Shown piece after piece: positions 1-8,230 of a stretch of DNA of 64,000 bases. Each line of letters begins with the position of its first letter. Position 1 is the first letter of the stretch. The notes below the pieces were generated by a model. The model worked only from the letters and a program-made list of their open reading frames with translations, had not been told where the DNA came from and searched no databases. The DNA comes from Halobacillus dabanensis (lineage in GTDB: Bacteria > Bacillota > Bacilli > Bacillales > Halobacillaceae), in the NCBI RefSeq assembly GCF_900114165.1, contig NZ_FOSB01000004.1, positions 62,001 through 126,000 on the forward strand, written 5' to 3'. Both the position numbers and the translations under genes were made by a program.

Positions 1-1
1 T

Positions 2-295
2 GTATCGATTACGAGAATAAGCAAAGACCAGAGTGGCGAAGAACGGATTTATTTTTACAATCCAAATAATGATGGATCGCAAAACTGGGGGCAAAACATC
101 GAACCCAGCGTCAATGGAAATGGAGAAATGGAAGGAGAAAGCTCCCTCCCCTTCCATGAATTCGTCTCTCGTCTGTATGCCTTCCACTATAACCCATACG
201 AACAAGGGGATGCATACGCTGTAGAAAACACAATCGTCCAAAACGTCCGTCAGCTTGCTCAGGAAAGCTGGGGGAAAGACTATACATGGGTGTAA
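2..295 (+). CDS. C-terminal part of unknown protein (partial)
   Basis: An open frame runs in from the left edge and ends at a TAA at 293-295, giving the last 97 residues. The start lies outside the window. The sequence is rich in Asn, Gly, Glu and aromatic residues, with no membrane segment. It contains YFYNPNNDGSQNWG early on and ends in SWGKDYTWV. I do not recognise the family. A hairpin followed by Ts lies about 35 bases after the stop, supporting this as a real gene end. It is transcribed away from the cold-shock gene that follows. Confidence 0.6.
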   Translation, partial: VSITRISKDQSGEERIYFYNPNNDGSQNWGQNIEPSVNGNGEMEGESSLPFHEFVSRLYAFHYNPYEQGDAYAVENTIVQNVRQLAQESWGKDYTWV

Positions 296-327
296 TGTCT
301 ATAACAAAACAAATGGAATAGAAATAC

Positions 328-364
328 AAAACGCCAGTCCTTTTTATGCGGACCGGCGTTTTTC
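328..364 (+). terminator. Intrinsic terminator of the left-edge gene
   Basis: The arms CGCCAGTCC and GGACCGGCG form a stem with one mismatch around TTTTTATGC, followed by TTTTTC. It sits 33 bases after the stop at 295. Confidence 0.75.
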
Positions 365-454
365 ATTCCTATATATACTCATTATAATCAGTCACTTCGG
401 GGATACAATGATAGTTTCTATAAAAACATCCGCCTCTCACCCCCGTTTCGCATC

Positions 455-492
455 AAAAAAAAGACTCCCAATCAAGTTGGAAGTCTTTTTAA
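455..492 (-). terminator. Terminator of first cold-shock gene
   Basis: AAGACTTCCAAC / GTTGGGAGTCTT style arms flank a short loop, with an A-run on the plus strand (T-run on the minus strand). It lies just after the cold-shock stop codon. Confidence 0.75.
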
Positions 493-498
493 TATTAC

Positions 499-696
499 TT
501 ATTTTTGAACGTTAGCTGCTTGAGGTCCACGGCTTCCTTCTTCAATTTCAAAGGAAACTTCCTGGTTCTCTTCTAGAGTCTTGAAACCTTCACCTTGAAT
601 AGCAGAGAAGTGAACGAATACGTCGTCTTGACCTTCTACTTCAATAAAACCGAAACCTTTTTCTGCGTTGAACCATTTAACTGTACCTTGTACCAT
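499..696 (-). CDS. Cold-shock protein, CspA/CspB family (copy 1)
   Basis: A 65-residue single OB-fold protein that binds single-stranded RNA and DNA and acts as an RNA chaperone in the cytoplasm. Both nucleic-acid motifs are present: RNP1-like KGFGFI near residues 13-18 and RNP2-like VFVHF near residues 26-30. The ATG at 696 was chosen over an upstream in-frame start because AGGAGG lies seven bases before it and family members begin MxxGTVKWFN. It differs from copy 2 (1669-1866) at only a few residues (for example EEGSRG versus VEGDRG). It has its own promoter about 130 bases upstream and its own terminator, so it is monocistronic. Confidence 0.95.
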   Translation of the reverse strand: MVQGTVKWFNAEKGFGFIEVEGQDDVFVHFSAIQGEGFKTLEENQEVSFEIEEGSRGPQAANVQK

Positions 697-826
697 AGTT
701 GTTGCCTCCTGCGTGGATCTGATCCACAATGTATTACTATTATTGCTCTGCATATTCATTCAAGACGAAAGTCACTCTCTAGTTACTTTAGCTATCATTC
801 GTAGACGAACAAGAATAATTAATTTT
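697..826 (-). promoter_or_regulatory. Conserved csp 5' leader (copy 1)
   Basis: About 125 bases separate the predicted transcription start from the ATG. This stretch is nearly identical to the leader of copy 2, including the blocks TATTCATTCAAGACGAAAG and CACTCTCTAGTTACTT (plus-strand reading). Long conserved leaders of csp mRNAs are known to act as temperature-responsive RNA structures. That this one does so is inference from length and conservation. Confidence 0.55.
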
Positions 827-827
827 T

Positions 828-856
828 ATTATAACCCCTCCTGCCCAAACTGTCAA
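828..856 (-). promoter_or_regulatory. Sigma-A promoter of csp copy 1
   Basis: On the minus strand, TTGACA and TATAAT are both perfect consensus hexamers, separated by exactly 17 bases. This predicts a very strong vegetative promoter. Confidence 0.85.
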
Positions 857-953
857 GCTCCCCTCCCAATTATTTTCAACAAAAGCTCCCTATTCTGTAA
901 GACCCAGTTTCGAGAATTTAGGGGGAGTTCAGGGTTCTACGGGAAAAGGTTCG

Positions 954-1070
954 TCCAGTTCCATCGCCCAGACACTCGCGTCATAAGCAGAACATCAAAG
1001 GGAAAAAAACATTCCGTTGATGTTCTGCTTATGCCAGTCGTGTCTCCCAGGGCGATTCCACATTTGAACA
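954..1070. repeat. Palindromic insertion inside the composite repeat
   Basis: The 17-base arms at 982-998 and 1017-1033 (CATAAGCAGAACATCAA and its complement) are perfectly inverted around a short loop. Weaker pairing (CGCCCAGACAC / GTGTCTCCCAGGGCG) extends the palindrome to about 100 bases. The flanks GGTTCG and CTTTCCG are directly adjacent in the uninterrupted copy at 51752-51764, so this block looks like a miniature palindromic element inserted into the first repeat. Confidence 0.65.
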
Positions 1071-1284
1071 CTTTCCGTGGGGCGGGCGGTGAGCCTCCGC
1101 CCCTTTCCATGATAAGTATCTCGAAACCATCTTCAAGTAAAGGAAGCAGCATGATGTAAGTGAAAATGCGGTAATCCCAAGCTTGAAGTGCTATTCTCCC
1201 TCTACTTATGGCGGGGTTATTGTTAGGCGATTTCGAGTAACTCTTACTGCAAGGGGAGGTGGGGGATGAGGAGACTCCTAATGT

Positions 1285-1430
1285 GAAAGCGGAAGTGCCT
1301 TGGGCAGCGGCGTATGAACTGGACTGAGCTGGAGGAGATAAAGGAAACACGAAGAGCATAGCGATTCGATGTTGACTTATCGTACAGAAGCGAGGGAAGT
1401 CTCACTAGCCGCTAGGCACTGGAGCTGGAT
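1285..1430 (+). repeat. Interspersed structured repeat (GAGATAAAGGAAACACG type)
   Basis: This block, from GAAAGCGGAAGTGCC to GGCACTGGAGCTGGAT, has complementary ends (AGTGCC/GGCACT) and the core GAGATAAAGGAAACACGAAG ... TGTTGACTTATCGTAC. From memory this matches an abundant GC-rich non-coding repeat of Bacillaceae genomes. Only one copy is in this window, so the family assignment rests on recollection and not on comparison here. Confidence 0.5.
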
Positions 1431-1628
1431 AGCACACATATGGCTTATGTAGTCCTTTTGAATGTAGGTCCATTCAGGTATAAGAACAGGAATGGATAGA
1501 CTGGCGAGACCCCGCAGGTCATGAAGTGTGAAGTGACCGAGGAGGCTTGCCGTCTTCCCCGCGGAAAGCGACTTATCCCCCACCGACCCTTATTTGCAAT
1601 AACAACAAGGTGGATCATCACAGCAAAC

Positions 1629-1664
1629 AAAAAAAGACTCCCGCAAATGCGGAAGTCTTTTTGT
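1629..1664 (-). terminator. Terminator of second cold-shock gene
   Basis: AAGACTTCCGCA / TGCGGGAGTCTT arms with a short loop and a T-run on the minus strand, a few bases after the stop of the copy 2 gene. Confidence 0.75.
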
Positions 1665-1668
1665 TTAC

Positions 1669-1866
1669 TTATTTTTGAACGTTAGCCGCTTGTGGGCCAC
1701 GATCGCCTTCAACGATTTCAAAAGAAACTTCTTGGTTCTCTTCTAGAGTCTTGAAACCTTCGCCTTGAATAGCAGAGAAGTGAACGAATACATCGTCTTG
1801 ACCTTCTACTTCAATAAAACCGAAACCTTTATCTGCGTTGAACCATTTAACTGTACCTTGTAACAT
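1669..1866 (-). CDS. Cold-shock protein, CspA/CspB family (copy 2)
   Basis: A 65-residue paralogue of 499-696 with the same KGFGFI and VFVHF nucleic-acid-binding motifs; it starts [10 protein letters not shown]. The ATG at 1866 has AGGAGG seven bases upstream, while the longer in-frame start lacks a site. Upstream there is a leader almost identical to that of copy 1, and a promoter with TATAAT. The two genes are therefore tandem duplicates that kept both coding and leader sequence. The space between them is now filled by repeats. RNA chaperone function is from the family. Confidence 0.95.
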   Translation of the reverse strand: MLQGTVKWFNADKGFGFIEVEGQDDVFVHFSAIQGEGFKTLEENQEVSFEIVEGDRGPQAANVQK

Positions 1867-1999
1867 GTTGTTACCTCCTGCGTGGATATCTGGACCCACA
1901 TTGTATTACTATTATTGCTCTGTCTATTCATTCAAGACGAAAGTCACTCTCTAGTTACTTCAGCTTTCATTTCTAACCGAACAAGAATAATTAACTTTC

Positions 2000-2028
2000 A
2001 TTATAACCTCTTATCATACTTAAGTCAA
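2000..2028 (-). promoter_or_regulatory. Sigma-A promoter of csp copy 2
   Basis: TTGACT, 17 bases, TATAAT on the minus strand, about 130 bases before the ATG at 1866. The leader between (1867-1998) repeats that of copy 1. Confidence 0.8.
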
Positions 2029-2105
2029 TACGTTATCAAACCTTCTATTATTTTTCTGGACTCCATGTTTTATTGGTAAAATCCACCCAACATCGAAAGT
2101 TTCAT

Positions 2106-2396
2106 CTATCCAAAATAAGTATACAACAGCTGCCGAAGATTTAAGCCTTCATATTTCATGCTCAACTGTTCTTCAAAACTCCCTATAGAAAACCTTCCTC
2201 GCAACTCCAAGGCAGGCGCTGTCATATCCATGAAAGCTGCAAGAGCCAGTAACTCTACATCTGTAAGAGCCAATGTCGAAACTGCTCCCACTGCCTCGCC
2301 ATTGGATTCATATTTGATTCGGATAGCACGGAGGAGTTTATCATAAGGACCATTCCTAAAGTACGTTACCGCTCCCTCTATATGAGCACCCACCAT
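2106..2396 (-). CDS. Hypothetical protein, 96 aa
   Basis: I do not recognise a family. The ATG at 2396 has AGGTGG ten bases upstream and gives MVGAHIEGAV. An earlier GTG start (2444) would add 16 residues but has no ribosome site. The protein is soluble and mixed alpha/beta in appearance, with an Ala/Leu-rich central helix (LTDVELLALAAFMD) and a C-terminal LRQLLYTYFG. It lies downstream of the Eis-like gene on the same strand with about 85 bases between them, so read-through is possible. A role in acetylation is not implied. Confidence 0.55.
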   Translation of the reverse strand: MVGAHIEGAVTYFRNGPYDKLLRAIRIKYESNGEAVGAVSTLALTDVELLALAAFMDMTAPALELRGRFSIGSFEEQLSMKYEGLNLRQLLYTYFG

Positions 2397-2481
2397 CGTA
2401 AATCGACCACCTAAGATTTTTATTATATATAAATATGTTTCCACATGTTATCTGGTTAAAGGTAGCTGACTCATACTTGTT

Positions 2482-3690
2482 TTAGAAAAATGTCCAGCTT
2501 TCCGGGGGGTGCAATTGTCTAAATAGTTTTATACTCCCATCACTCACAGCCGTCCCACCCCTTAATAAACTCTCAAGGGAAACACAGCCCATCATTAAGG
2601 ACGAAAAGCTTGCGATATCTAACTCAACCTTCACTTCTGCATCTCCCTGCGTCAGCGCTGGCTTGCCTTCAGTAAACTGCCATACCGCTTCATAAGTTTC
2701 ATCCAAAAACGTGTCTGTCACCTTCCAACCGATTCGAACCGTTTCTGTACCGAAAGAAACATCAGCTATTTGATCAAGAAAACCAGGGAGATCTATGATT
2801 CTATACATTAACCCCTGCCCTTCTTCACTAACTTTATGATAAATAGAGAATATAAGCTTTTCATCCAAATGGACAGGATCACTCAACATATGAACAAATT
2901 CTCGATCGAAGGTGGGGAAATAAACCGAACGCACCTGATCTTTCTGGTTATGCAGGAATTGAATCAAAGTCCGATACGCTGCTGTTGTCGTATAAAAAAA
3001 GTTCGTCACATAAAGATCATTTTCCAGAAAGTGTTTACCTGGTTTGAACTCAAACGTTAGATACCCTTCGATTACACCATCCTTTCGAACGCCGAATGTA
3101 TGCAAATGTTCTTTTTCCAAAAATGAGAAGCCATACTCTGGTATTTCTGTCGCTCCGTGGGTCTGTGCTGCCCAAGTGTGATAGCAGTCTTGAACTTCCT
3201 TCTTGTTGTTTCCTTCTAATTCTTCCATAGACAGTGTCTCTTTATATTCAGGCAATTGGGATGGATGGAATTGATATGTCGAAAGACGAGGCCCCAACCC
3301 AAAACCCATTCGCTTATAAAAAGATGGCTGGAACGGATACAAGTGGGTAACAATTTTCCCGTCTTCCCGTGCATCATACAGGAATTTCTGAATGATGTGT
3401 TTGGCATTGCCCTGCTTTTTGTCAGGAAGATCAACAGCGACTGTCCCTATTCCACTTGCAGGAACCTTTGTACCATAGACATTCATAACATGATCATAGG
3501 AAATATAAGCTCCGGCCAACTTTTCTCCTTCATAAAGGCCGATGGTATGGATCTCCTCTTTCTGTGCCATTTTCTTGCGATGATCCGTGTAGCGGTTCTT
3601 TTCCTCTACCGACTCCAGTTTCATCCCGGGGTAACAACGCTGTGACAAATTCGTGAAAGCCTTAAAGTCCTCCACCTCTTTGAAGTGCAT
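2482..3690 (-). CDS. Eis-like GNAT N-acetyltransferase
   Basis: A 402-residue protein of the Eis type (enhanced intracellular survival), which transfers acetyl groups from acetyl-CoA to amines. The N-terminal GNAT domain shows the GIGTVAVDLPDKKQGNAKH region near residues 81-99. A second GNAT-like half follows, and the last ~100 residues look like the SCP2-type C-terminal domain. It ends in Phe-Phe; in Eis proteins the C-terminal carboxylate acts in catalysis. The start at 3690 has AAGGAGG seven bases upstream. It stands alone after a 140-base gap from the divergent GGDEF gene. The natural substrate cannot be told from sequence. Confidence 0.85.
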   Translation of the reverse strand: MHFKEVEDFKAFTNLSQRCYPGMKLESVEEKNRYTDHRKKMAQKEEIHTIGLYEGEKLAGAYISYDHVMNVYGTKVPASGIGTVAVDLPDKKQGNAKHIIQKFLYDAREDGKIVTHLYPFQPSFYKRMGFGLGPRLSTYQFHPSQLPEYKETLSMEELEGNNKKEVQDCYHTWAAQTHGATEIPEYGFSFLEKEHLHTFGVRKDGVIEGYLTFEFKPGKHFLENDLYVTNFFYTTTAAYRTLIQFLHNQKDQVRSVYFPTFDREFVHMLSDPVHLDEKLIFSIYHKVSEEGQGLMYRIIDLPGFLDQIADVSFGTETVRIGWKVTDTFLDETYEAVWQFTEGKPALTQGDAEVKVELDIASFSSLMMGCVSLESLLRGGTAVSDGSIKLFRQLHPPESWTFF

Positions 3691-3837
3691 ACTATTTCCT
3701 CCTTTAAACTATCCTTCTGTTCAATCCATTAAATCAAGTCTAGCATTTCCCATATTTTTCATCTATTCTAATAGATAGAACCTGTTCTTAAGTCTGGTGA
3801 CATAAGAACTATAAATCCATTCAAGCAGGTGATTACT

Positions 3838-4778
3838 TTGGATAACCCCGTACCTTGGGGAGAGTTAGAACGGAAATACTCCCAAGCTTTACATGCGATC
3901 GTTCCTGTTGTCATCGAAGACCATAAACGCGATATGCGGCACGTGAAAGAGTTTAATTCTTATATTGAACACTTTCCTGATTACTCCACCCATTTAGCAA
4001 AAACGTTACACCGGTCCTGTGATGCTTTATTCCTTCCAGAAGAGGAGTATAACAACTATATGGAAGAAGACCATAAAGAAAGCGTTCTAGTAGGGATTGC
4101 TTTTGCTGAACGCAACTATTTTACGATCGATTTGATGCTTCAACTGAACCATAGCACAAGGATGAGCAGTATCCACAGAGTGCTCGAAATAATTAAGGAA
4201 ATGATGGGAATCCTTCTCCAATCATTGAACGTTTTTTTGACCTTACAAACAAAAGACAGAACTCTTTTTTTCAGGGATACATAAGTGAACAGAATAAAAA
4301 ACTGAGAGAGCAAAGTATAAAGGACCCTTTGACATCCCTTTATAACCGAAGGCATTTCTATCCATATGTAGAAGAAAAAGTGAAAGCGGCTCAACAAAAG
4401 GAAGATCCTATATCCCTGATCCTGATCGACTTTAATAATTTCAAAGATATCAACGATCATCTTGGTCACCAGGAAGGAGACCAAGTATTAAAAAGTTTTG
4501 CAAACCTCCTCCTTGCCATCCGTAAAAACTTCGATGGAGCTTTTCGATTTGGAGGGGATGAGTTTGTACTAGTAATCCCAGGATGCGGTGAAGAAACGGC
4601 TGAAGAAATAGCAAGAAAACTAAACCAGGACATTAAAAACCTTCACAAAAAAGCTTCCATTTCTTATGGGTTTATTGAATTAACCCACTTTGATGAATCT
4701 GATAGCATGAGTATCGACAACTATCTCAATATAGCCGACAAGCGAATGTATGATAATAAAAACTACGCAAAAAGGTGA
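3838..4778 (+). pseudogene. Diguanylate cyclase (GGDEF), single-base frameshift
   Basis: Frame one runs from about 3838 (TTG with AGGTGA five bases upstream; a GTG at 3829 is the alternative) to a stop at 4282-4284. The GGDEF domain is in another frame, open from 4197 to 4778. Reading it upstream of the first ATG gives DGNPSPIIERFFDLT, then QNKKLREQSIKDPLTSLYNR, the normal linker into a GGDEF domain. One indel near 4190-4205 therefore joins two halves of one gene. The domain keeps RFGGDEF (active site) and LILIDFNNFKDIND. The inhibitory-site position before GGDEF reads KNFD, not RxxD. The N-terminal ~130 residues are an unrecognised sensory region. It would make cyclic di-GMP if intact. A sequencing error is possible. 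Confidence 0.8.
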
Positions 4779-4975
4779 ATGAAAAAACATGGCCCTATTG
4801 CTAGCGATTTCTTTATTGGCAAGCTGATGGCTGATGACAAGGCACTACGCCAATTCAAGGCGGGTTGCTGATATCTTAAGTGCCTGAGCGCTGGTACTAG
4901 CTTACGCTCTCAAGGGAATTTTAAAAATTCGTTGAAAGTAGAGAAAAAACATGTTCCTTCCCCCTACAAAATGTG
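4779..4975 (+). other. Structured-looking intergenic stretch after the GGDEF gene
   Basis: This stretch holds several short inverted repeats: TTGGC/GCCAA, GGCACT/AGTGCC and GAGCG/CGCTC. A 30-codon frame (4779-4871) begins right at the GGDEF stop, but its start overlaps that stop and has no properly spaced ribosome site. No family was recognised. Confidence 0.25.
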
Positions 4976-4976
4976 T

Positions 4977-5028
4977 AATAAAAACGCGTGAAATCTAGAT
5001 TTAAATCTGATTTCACGCGTTTTTATTA
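4977..5028. terminator. Bidirectional terminator between GGDEF and pirin genes
   Basis: Perfect arms AATAAAAACGCGTGAAATC and its complement enclose a 14-base loop. T-runs follow in both directions, so it serves both converging genes. Confidence 0.85.
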
Positions 5029-5055
5029 CAGTTCATATCCTAGATAATATTTCTA

Positions 5056-5913
5056 TTAAACCGCTGGTGGACCAAACTTACCCTGGCGGAAATCATCATA
5101 TGCTTGCTTGATTTCCTCCATTGAATTCATTACGAAAGGGCCATGGGGGACGATTTCTTCACGGATCGGAGCACCCGAATAGATGAGTACTTTCGTACGG
5201 CGTTTTTGCGACTTGATTGTCAGTTCACTCGTTCCTTCACCGTTTTCATTAAATGACAGGGTCCCGACACCGTGCTTCTTCATATTCACTTTATTTACCC
5301 CTGCTTCGATTTCTCCTGCCAGTACATATAAAAAGGCGTTATGATTTTCAGGCAAATCGAGGGTGAATTCTGCTCCCTTTGCTAAAGTTAGTTCACTCAA
5401 CGTAATCGGCACAATCGAATCTAACGGACCAGTGACTCCTGCAACACATCCTGAGAAAACTTTTACCGACCCGCCATCAATGGGAACGACTGGTGCCTCT
5501 TCTCCATAAACATTTTGATAAATGGTCTCCGAGTCCTTCTTATCTTTCGGCAAATTGAGCCAAAGCTGTAATGTATGAGCGACATCGTCTTCTACTCCAT
5601 CTTCAGCGTGACGGGCAGCCCAGCCAGCATTCATATATTGAACATCACCAGGCTCTAAGATATCACGGCCACCTGCATTATCAATATGTTCCAAACGCCC
5701 ATCAACAACATAAGTGACCGTCTGGAACCCACGGTGTGGATGGTCAGGAAAAGTTCCCTTTTTGAACCAATCCTCTGCCATCAATATGAATGGATCGAAA
5801 TCCCGCCAGCGATCTGCAGGTAAAACCCATCCTTTTTGAATAGCAGGAAAACCCATTTCATTGTACTTTACGTACCAACGATCTTTCACTTCTCGTTGAA
5901 AACGCTCTGCCAT
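5056..5913 (-). CDS. Pirin family protein
   Basis: A 285-residue bicupin. The N-terminal cupin carries the pirin metal-binding pattern HPHRGF (His58, His60) and a later His in LEHIDNAG. A second, degenerate cupin follows. Some pirins have quercetin 2,3-dioxygenase activity; others sense redox state through the iron. The ATG at 5913 was chosen because AAAGGA lies eight bases before it; the in-frame ATG at 5931 has no site. It lies 61 bases after a marR gene on the same strand. The 18-base sequence at 5936-5953 is nearly repeated over the marR promoter, suggesting that MarR controls it. Confidence 0.85.
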   Translation of the reverse strand: MAERFQREVKDRWYVKYNEMGFPAIQKGWVLPADRWRDFDPFILMAEDWFKKGTFPDHPHRGFQTVTYVVDGRLEHIDNAGGRDILEPGDVQYMNAGWAARHAEDGVEDDVAHTLQLWLNLPKDKKDSETIYQNVYGEEAPVVPIDGGSVKVFSGCVAGVTGPLDSIVPITLSELTLAKGAEFTLDLPENHNAFLYVLAGEIEAGVNKVNMKKHGVGTLSFNENGEGTSELTIKSQKRRTKVLIYSGAPIREEIVPHGPFVMNSMEEIKQAYDDFRQGKFGPPAV

Positions 5914-5935
5914 CAGACTCATCCTTTCCATAAGT

Positions 5936-5953
5936 TAGTTGCTATATCTACTA
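5936..5953. promoter_or_regulatory. Candidate MarR operator before pirin gene
   Basis: TAGTTGCTATATCTACTA matches TAGTTGCTATACATACTA at 6420-6437 in 16 of 18 positions. The core TAGTTGCTA contains short inverted arms. The site lies 22 bases before the pirin ATG. Confidence 0.55.
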
Positions 5954-5974
5954 TTTGCTCAAAAGAAGGACTCC

Positions 5975-6403
5975 TCACCCTTCAAGGTTTTTTTGCATTT
6001 TCGTAAGGAGCCTGTCTAATTCTTTCAATTCTTCATCACTAATGCCATCCGTCACTACGTCATTAAACCTCTCAGCAACAGGTACGACCTGCTCCTTCAA
6101 CTCCCCGCCCTTTTCTGTCAGATAAAGCTCCAGCGAGCGGCGGTCTTCACTACAAAAATTCCGCTTGATGAATCCCTTATTCTCAAGGTTCGAAGCCATC
6201 CGGGCAATATTCGTCTTATCTTTACCTAAATACTGTGCTAGTTGGTTCTGTGTTAAACCATCTTTTTCCCAAAGAAGCATCATGATCAAGTTCTGTTCTG
6301 GGGCTAAGTTGTACGGTTGAAGCCTGGACTTGATATAGCCCGTCAACTTCAAATCTGTTTGATGTAACTTAATACTGATATAATCCTGAAAACTCAATCT
6401 CAT
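5975..6403 (-). CDS. MarR family transcriptional regulator
   Basis: A 142-residue winged-helix regulator. The DNA-binding part is clear: LTQNQLAQYLGKDKTNIARM as the helix-turn-helix near residues 50-70, then ENKGFIKRNFCSEDRRSLEL as the wing with the conserved DRR. MarR dimers repress promoters until an aromatic or oxidising ligand releases them. The ATG at 6403 was chosen (AAGGGGA seven bases upstream); an in-frame start at 6475 would sit upstream of the promoter -10 and is not possible for the main transcript. The single Cys in the wing could be a redox sensor, as in other MarR proteins of the OhrR/YodB type; this is inference. Confidence 0.88.
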   Translation of the reverse strand: MRLSFQDYISIKLHQTDLKLTGYIKSRLQPYNLAPEQNLIMMLLWEKDGLTQNQLAQYLGKDKTNIARMASNLENKGFIKRNFCSEDRRSLELYLTEKGGELKEQVVPVAERFNDVVTDGISDEELKELDRLLTKMQKNLEG

Positions 6404-6419
6404 AAATGGTCCCCTTAAA

Positions 6420-6465
6420 TAGTTGCTATACATACTATTATAATCAGACAAAAGTACCCTGTCAA
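6420..6465 (-). promoter_or_regulatory. marR promoter with overlapping operator
   Basis: TTGACA (6460-6465), 17 bases, TATAAT (6437-6442) on the minus strand is a perfect sigma-A promoter. The 18-base sequence 6420-6437 begins at the -10 and covers the expected transcription start. It is shared with the pirin upstream region. Occupancy there would block initiation, which fits autorepression. Confidence 0.7.
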
Positions 6466-6602
6466 AAGTCTTCATTCGTTTTCGTTACAGTCAGTCTTGA
6501 TTCTTCTGCATTAGATTGCTTTCCTTCTCTGTTAAGTCACTTTCCTCTTGTATTAGGGCACTTTCCCTCTCCCTCCAAGTTCCCCATCAGCCTAGCTACT
6601 TG

Positions 6603-8045
6603 TCAGGTTCCACAAAATGTCCGATAAGGTTGATCGGACGGCTCTGGCAGTTCCGCATAAGCTTCCTGCTCTTCCGAGTAAGCATAAGGATCAGCCAACA
6701 CGGTAAGTAACTCTTTAACCACACTGAAATCATCATTGGTAACTGCAGCGGTTAACGCTTCTTCCACTCTGTGATTCCGGGGAATAATCGCTGGGTTTGT
6801 TTTTTTCATCACCTCACGCACCTTTGCTTCCGATGCGTCCTGACGTTCGAGGCGTGATTGCCACTGCTTATACCATTTCGCGAACGCTGCTGTTCCGTAC
6901 ATCGCCGTTTGGTCAGGTCGACCGAGCGTCAATGCGCGGAACGTGTTCGTATAATCAGCCTCGTGCTTCTCCATAATTTCTAACAAATCATCAATCAAGG
7001 GCTGGTCCTGCGCTTCTTGGGACACCATTCCTAATTTTAATCTCATGCCAGAAAGCCAGTACGATTGGTAGAAGGAGTCATATTTAGCGTGTGCCTCCTG
7101 CGCCATTTCTACTGCTTTTTCCTGGTCTTCATGAAAAAGGGGCAGTAAGGCTTCAGCAAATCGCGCTAAATTCCACGCTCCGATCGGGGGCTGATTTTTG
7201 TAGGCATACCGTCCTTGCACGTCGATGGAGCTAAAGACTGTTTTCGGATCGTACTTGTCCATAAACGCACATGGTCCATAATCAATCGTTTCCCCACTTA
7301 TCGTCATATTATCCGTATTCATCACGCCATGGATGAACCCTACGAGCTGCCACTGTGCAATCAGCGATGCTTGTTTTTCTATTACTTTTTCAAAAAGATC
7401 CACGTACGGCTGCTCTGTTCCGGCAAGCTCAGGATAATGACGATCGATGGCATAGTCAGCTAAGTCTTGAAGGGCCTCCTTATCCTGTAGCCCGGCAGCA
7501 TATTCAAATGTTCCGATTCGCAAGTGACTGGAAGCTACTCGTGTTACAATTGCTCCCGGCAAATCTGTTTCGCGCGTAACCGTTTCGCCAGTCATCACGA
7601 CGGCCAGGCTCCGGTTGGTGGGAATCCCTAACCCGTGCATCGCCTCGCTGATGATATATTCTCTGAGCATCGGGCCCAATGTTGCACGACCATCGCCCCC
7701 TCGAGAGTAAGGCGTCCTCCCTGAACCCTTAAGTTGAATATCAAACCGCTTTCCTGCAGGAGTGATCTGCTCTCCTAAAAGGACAGCGCGTCCATCTCCA
7801 AGCATCGTCAAATGTCCGAATTGATGTCCTGCATAGGCTTGAGCAATCGGCTCAGCTCCGTCTGGTATTTTGTTGCCCGCAAACACACTTACATCCATAT
7901 GTTCTTCTATCCCTAACTCTTTCGCTACTGTTTCATTGTATAGAACTAGCTCAGGAATTTGCACAGGGGTCGGTTCCGTTTTCGTATAAAAAACCTCTGG
8001 CAAAGAACTATAGCTATTTTCTAAGTTCCATCCTTGTGTTGTCAT
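6603..8045 (-). CDS. selO: SelO/YdiU pseudokinase-like protein adenylyltransferase
   Basis: A 480-residue member of the SelO (YdiU, UPF0061) family, which has a protein kinase fold with ATP bound in reverse and transfers AMP to Ser/Thr/Tyr of target proteins. Seen here: LLGEQ and [20 protein letters not shown] near residues 95-120, [20 protein letters not shown] (the catalytic-loop and metal-binding Asn/Asp) near 240-260, and the family C-terminus FCGT. Bacterial proteins lack the C-terminal selenocysteine of the eukaryotic form, as here. The ATG at 8045 follows AAAGGAG by seven bases, so the upstream extension to 8084 was dropped. In E. coli SelO is linked to redox stress. Confidence 0.93.
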   Translation of the reverse strand: MTTQGWNLENSYSSLPEVFYTKTEPTPVQIPELVLYNETVAKELGIEEHMDVSVFAGNKIPDGAEPIAQAYAGHQFGHLTMLGDGRAVLLGEQITPAGKRFDIQLKGSGRTPYSRGGDGRATLGPMLREYIISEAMHGLGIPTNRSLAVVMTGETVTRETDLPGAIVTRVASSHLRIGTFEYAAGLQDKEALQDLADYAIDRHYPELAGTEQPYVDLFEKVIEKQASLIAQWQLVGFIHGVMNTDNMTISGETIDYGPCAFMDKYDPKTVFSSIDVQGRYAYKNQPPIGAWNLARFAEALLPLFHEDQEKAVEMAQEAHAKYDSFYQSYWLSGMRLKLGMVSQEAQDQPLIDDLLEIMEKHEADYTNTFRALTLGRPDQTAMYGTAAFAKWYKQWQSRLERQDASEAKVREVMKKTNPAIIPRNHRVEEALTAAVTNDDFSVVKELLTVLADPYAYSEEQEAYAELPEPSDQPYRTFCGT

Positions 8046-8230
8046 GATATTCTCCTTTATCGCTTTTGTAGTTGTCTCCACCATATCATAAGAAAGCCTC
8101 TTTTTAATTTAATCTGTCCGAGTAGAGCGATAATCTTGCCTCATTAATGAAAAATCTTTCCGGAAAAACTTTGATTCTTGCCAAGTTGTTCCTTATTCTG
8201 TCCAAAATAGAGGATAATTTGTCCACAACA

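Larger units (their letters stand above)
884..1625. repeat. Composite repeat, interrupted copy of a Bacillaceae intergenic element
   Basis: The ends and core match the element at 51713-51945. Shared blocks are AGCTCCCTATTCT at the left end (inverted relative to the other copy), CTACGGGAAAAGGTTCG, CTTTCCGTGGGGCGGGCGG with TGAGCCTC (1071-1098), and GGCTTGCCGTCTTCCCCGCG with GAAAGCGA (1545-1572). In this copy the halves are separated by inserted material, at least one piece of which (954-1070) breaks the other copy's sequence at a precise point. No credible ORF spans the stretch; the open frames here are GC-rich shadows without ribosome sites. Confidence 0.7.

Noticed and set aside
668-1159. Open frames of 163 and 140 codons (668-1159 plus, 937-1359 minus)
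   Set aside because: They cover the csp leader and nested GC-rich repeats, have no ribosome site and give low-complexity Pro/Ser-rich products; they are by-products of the repeats.
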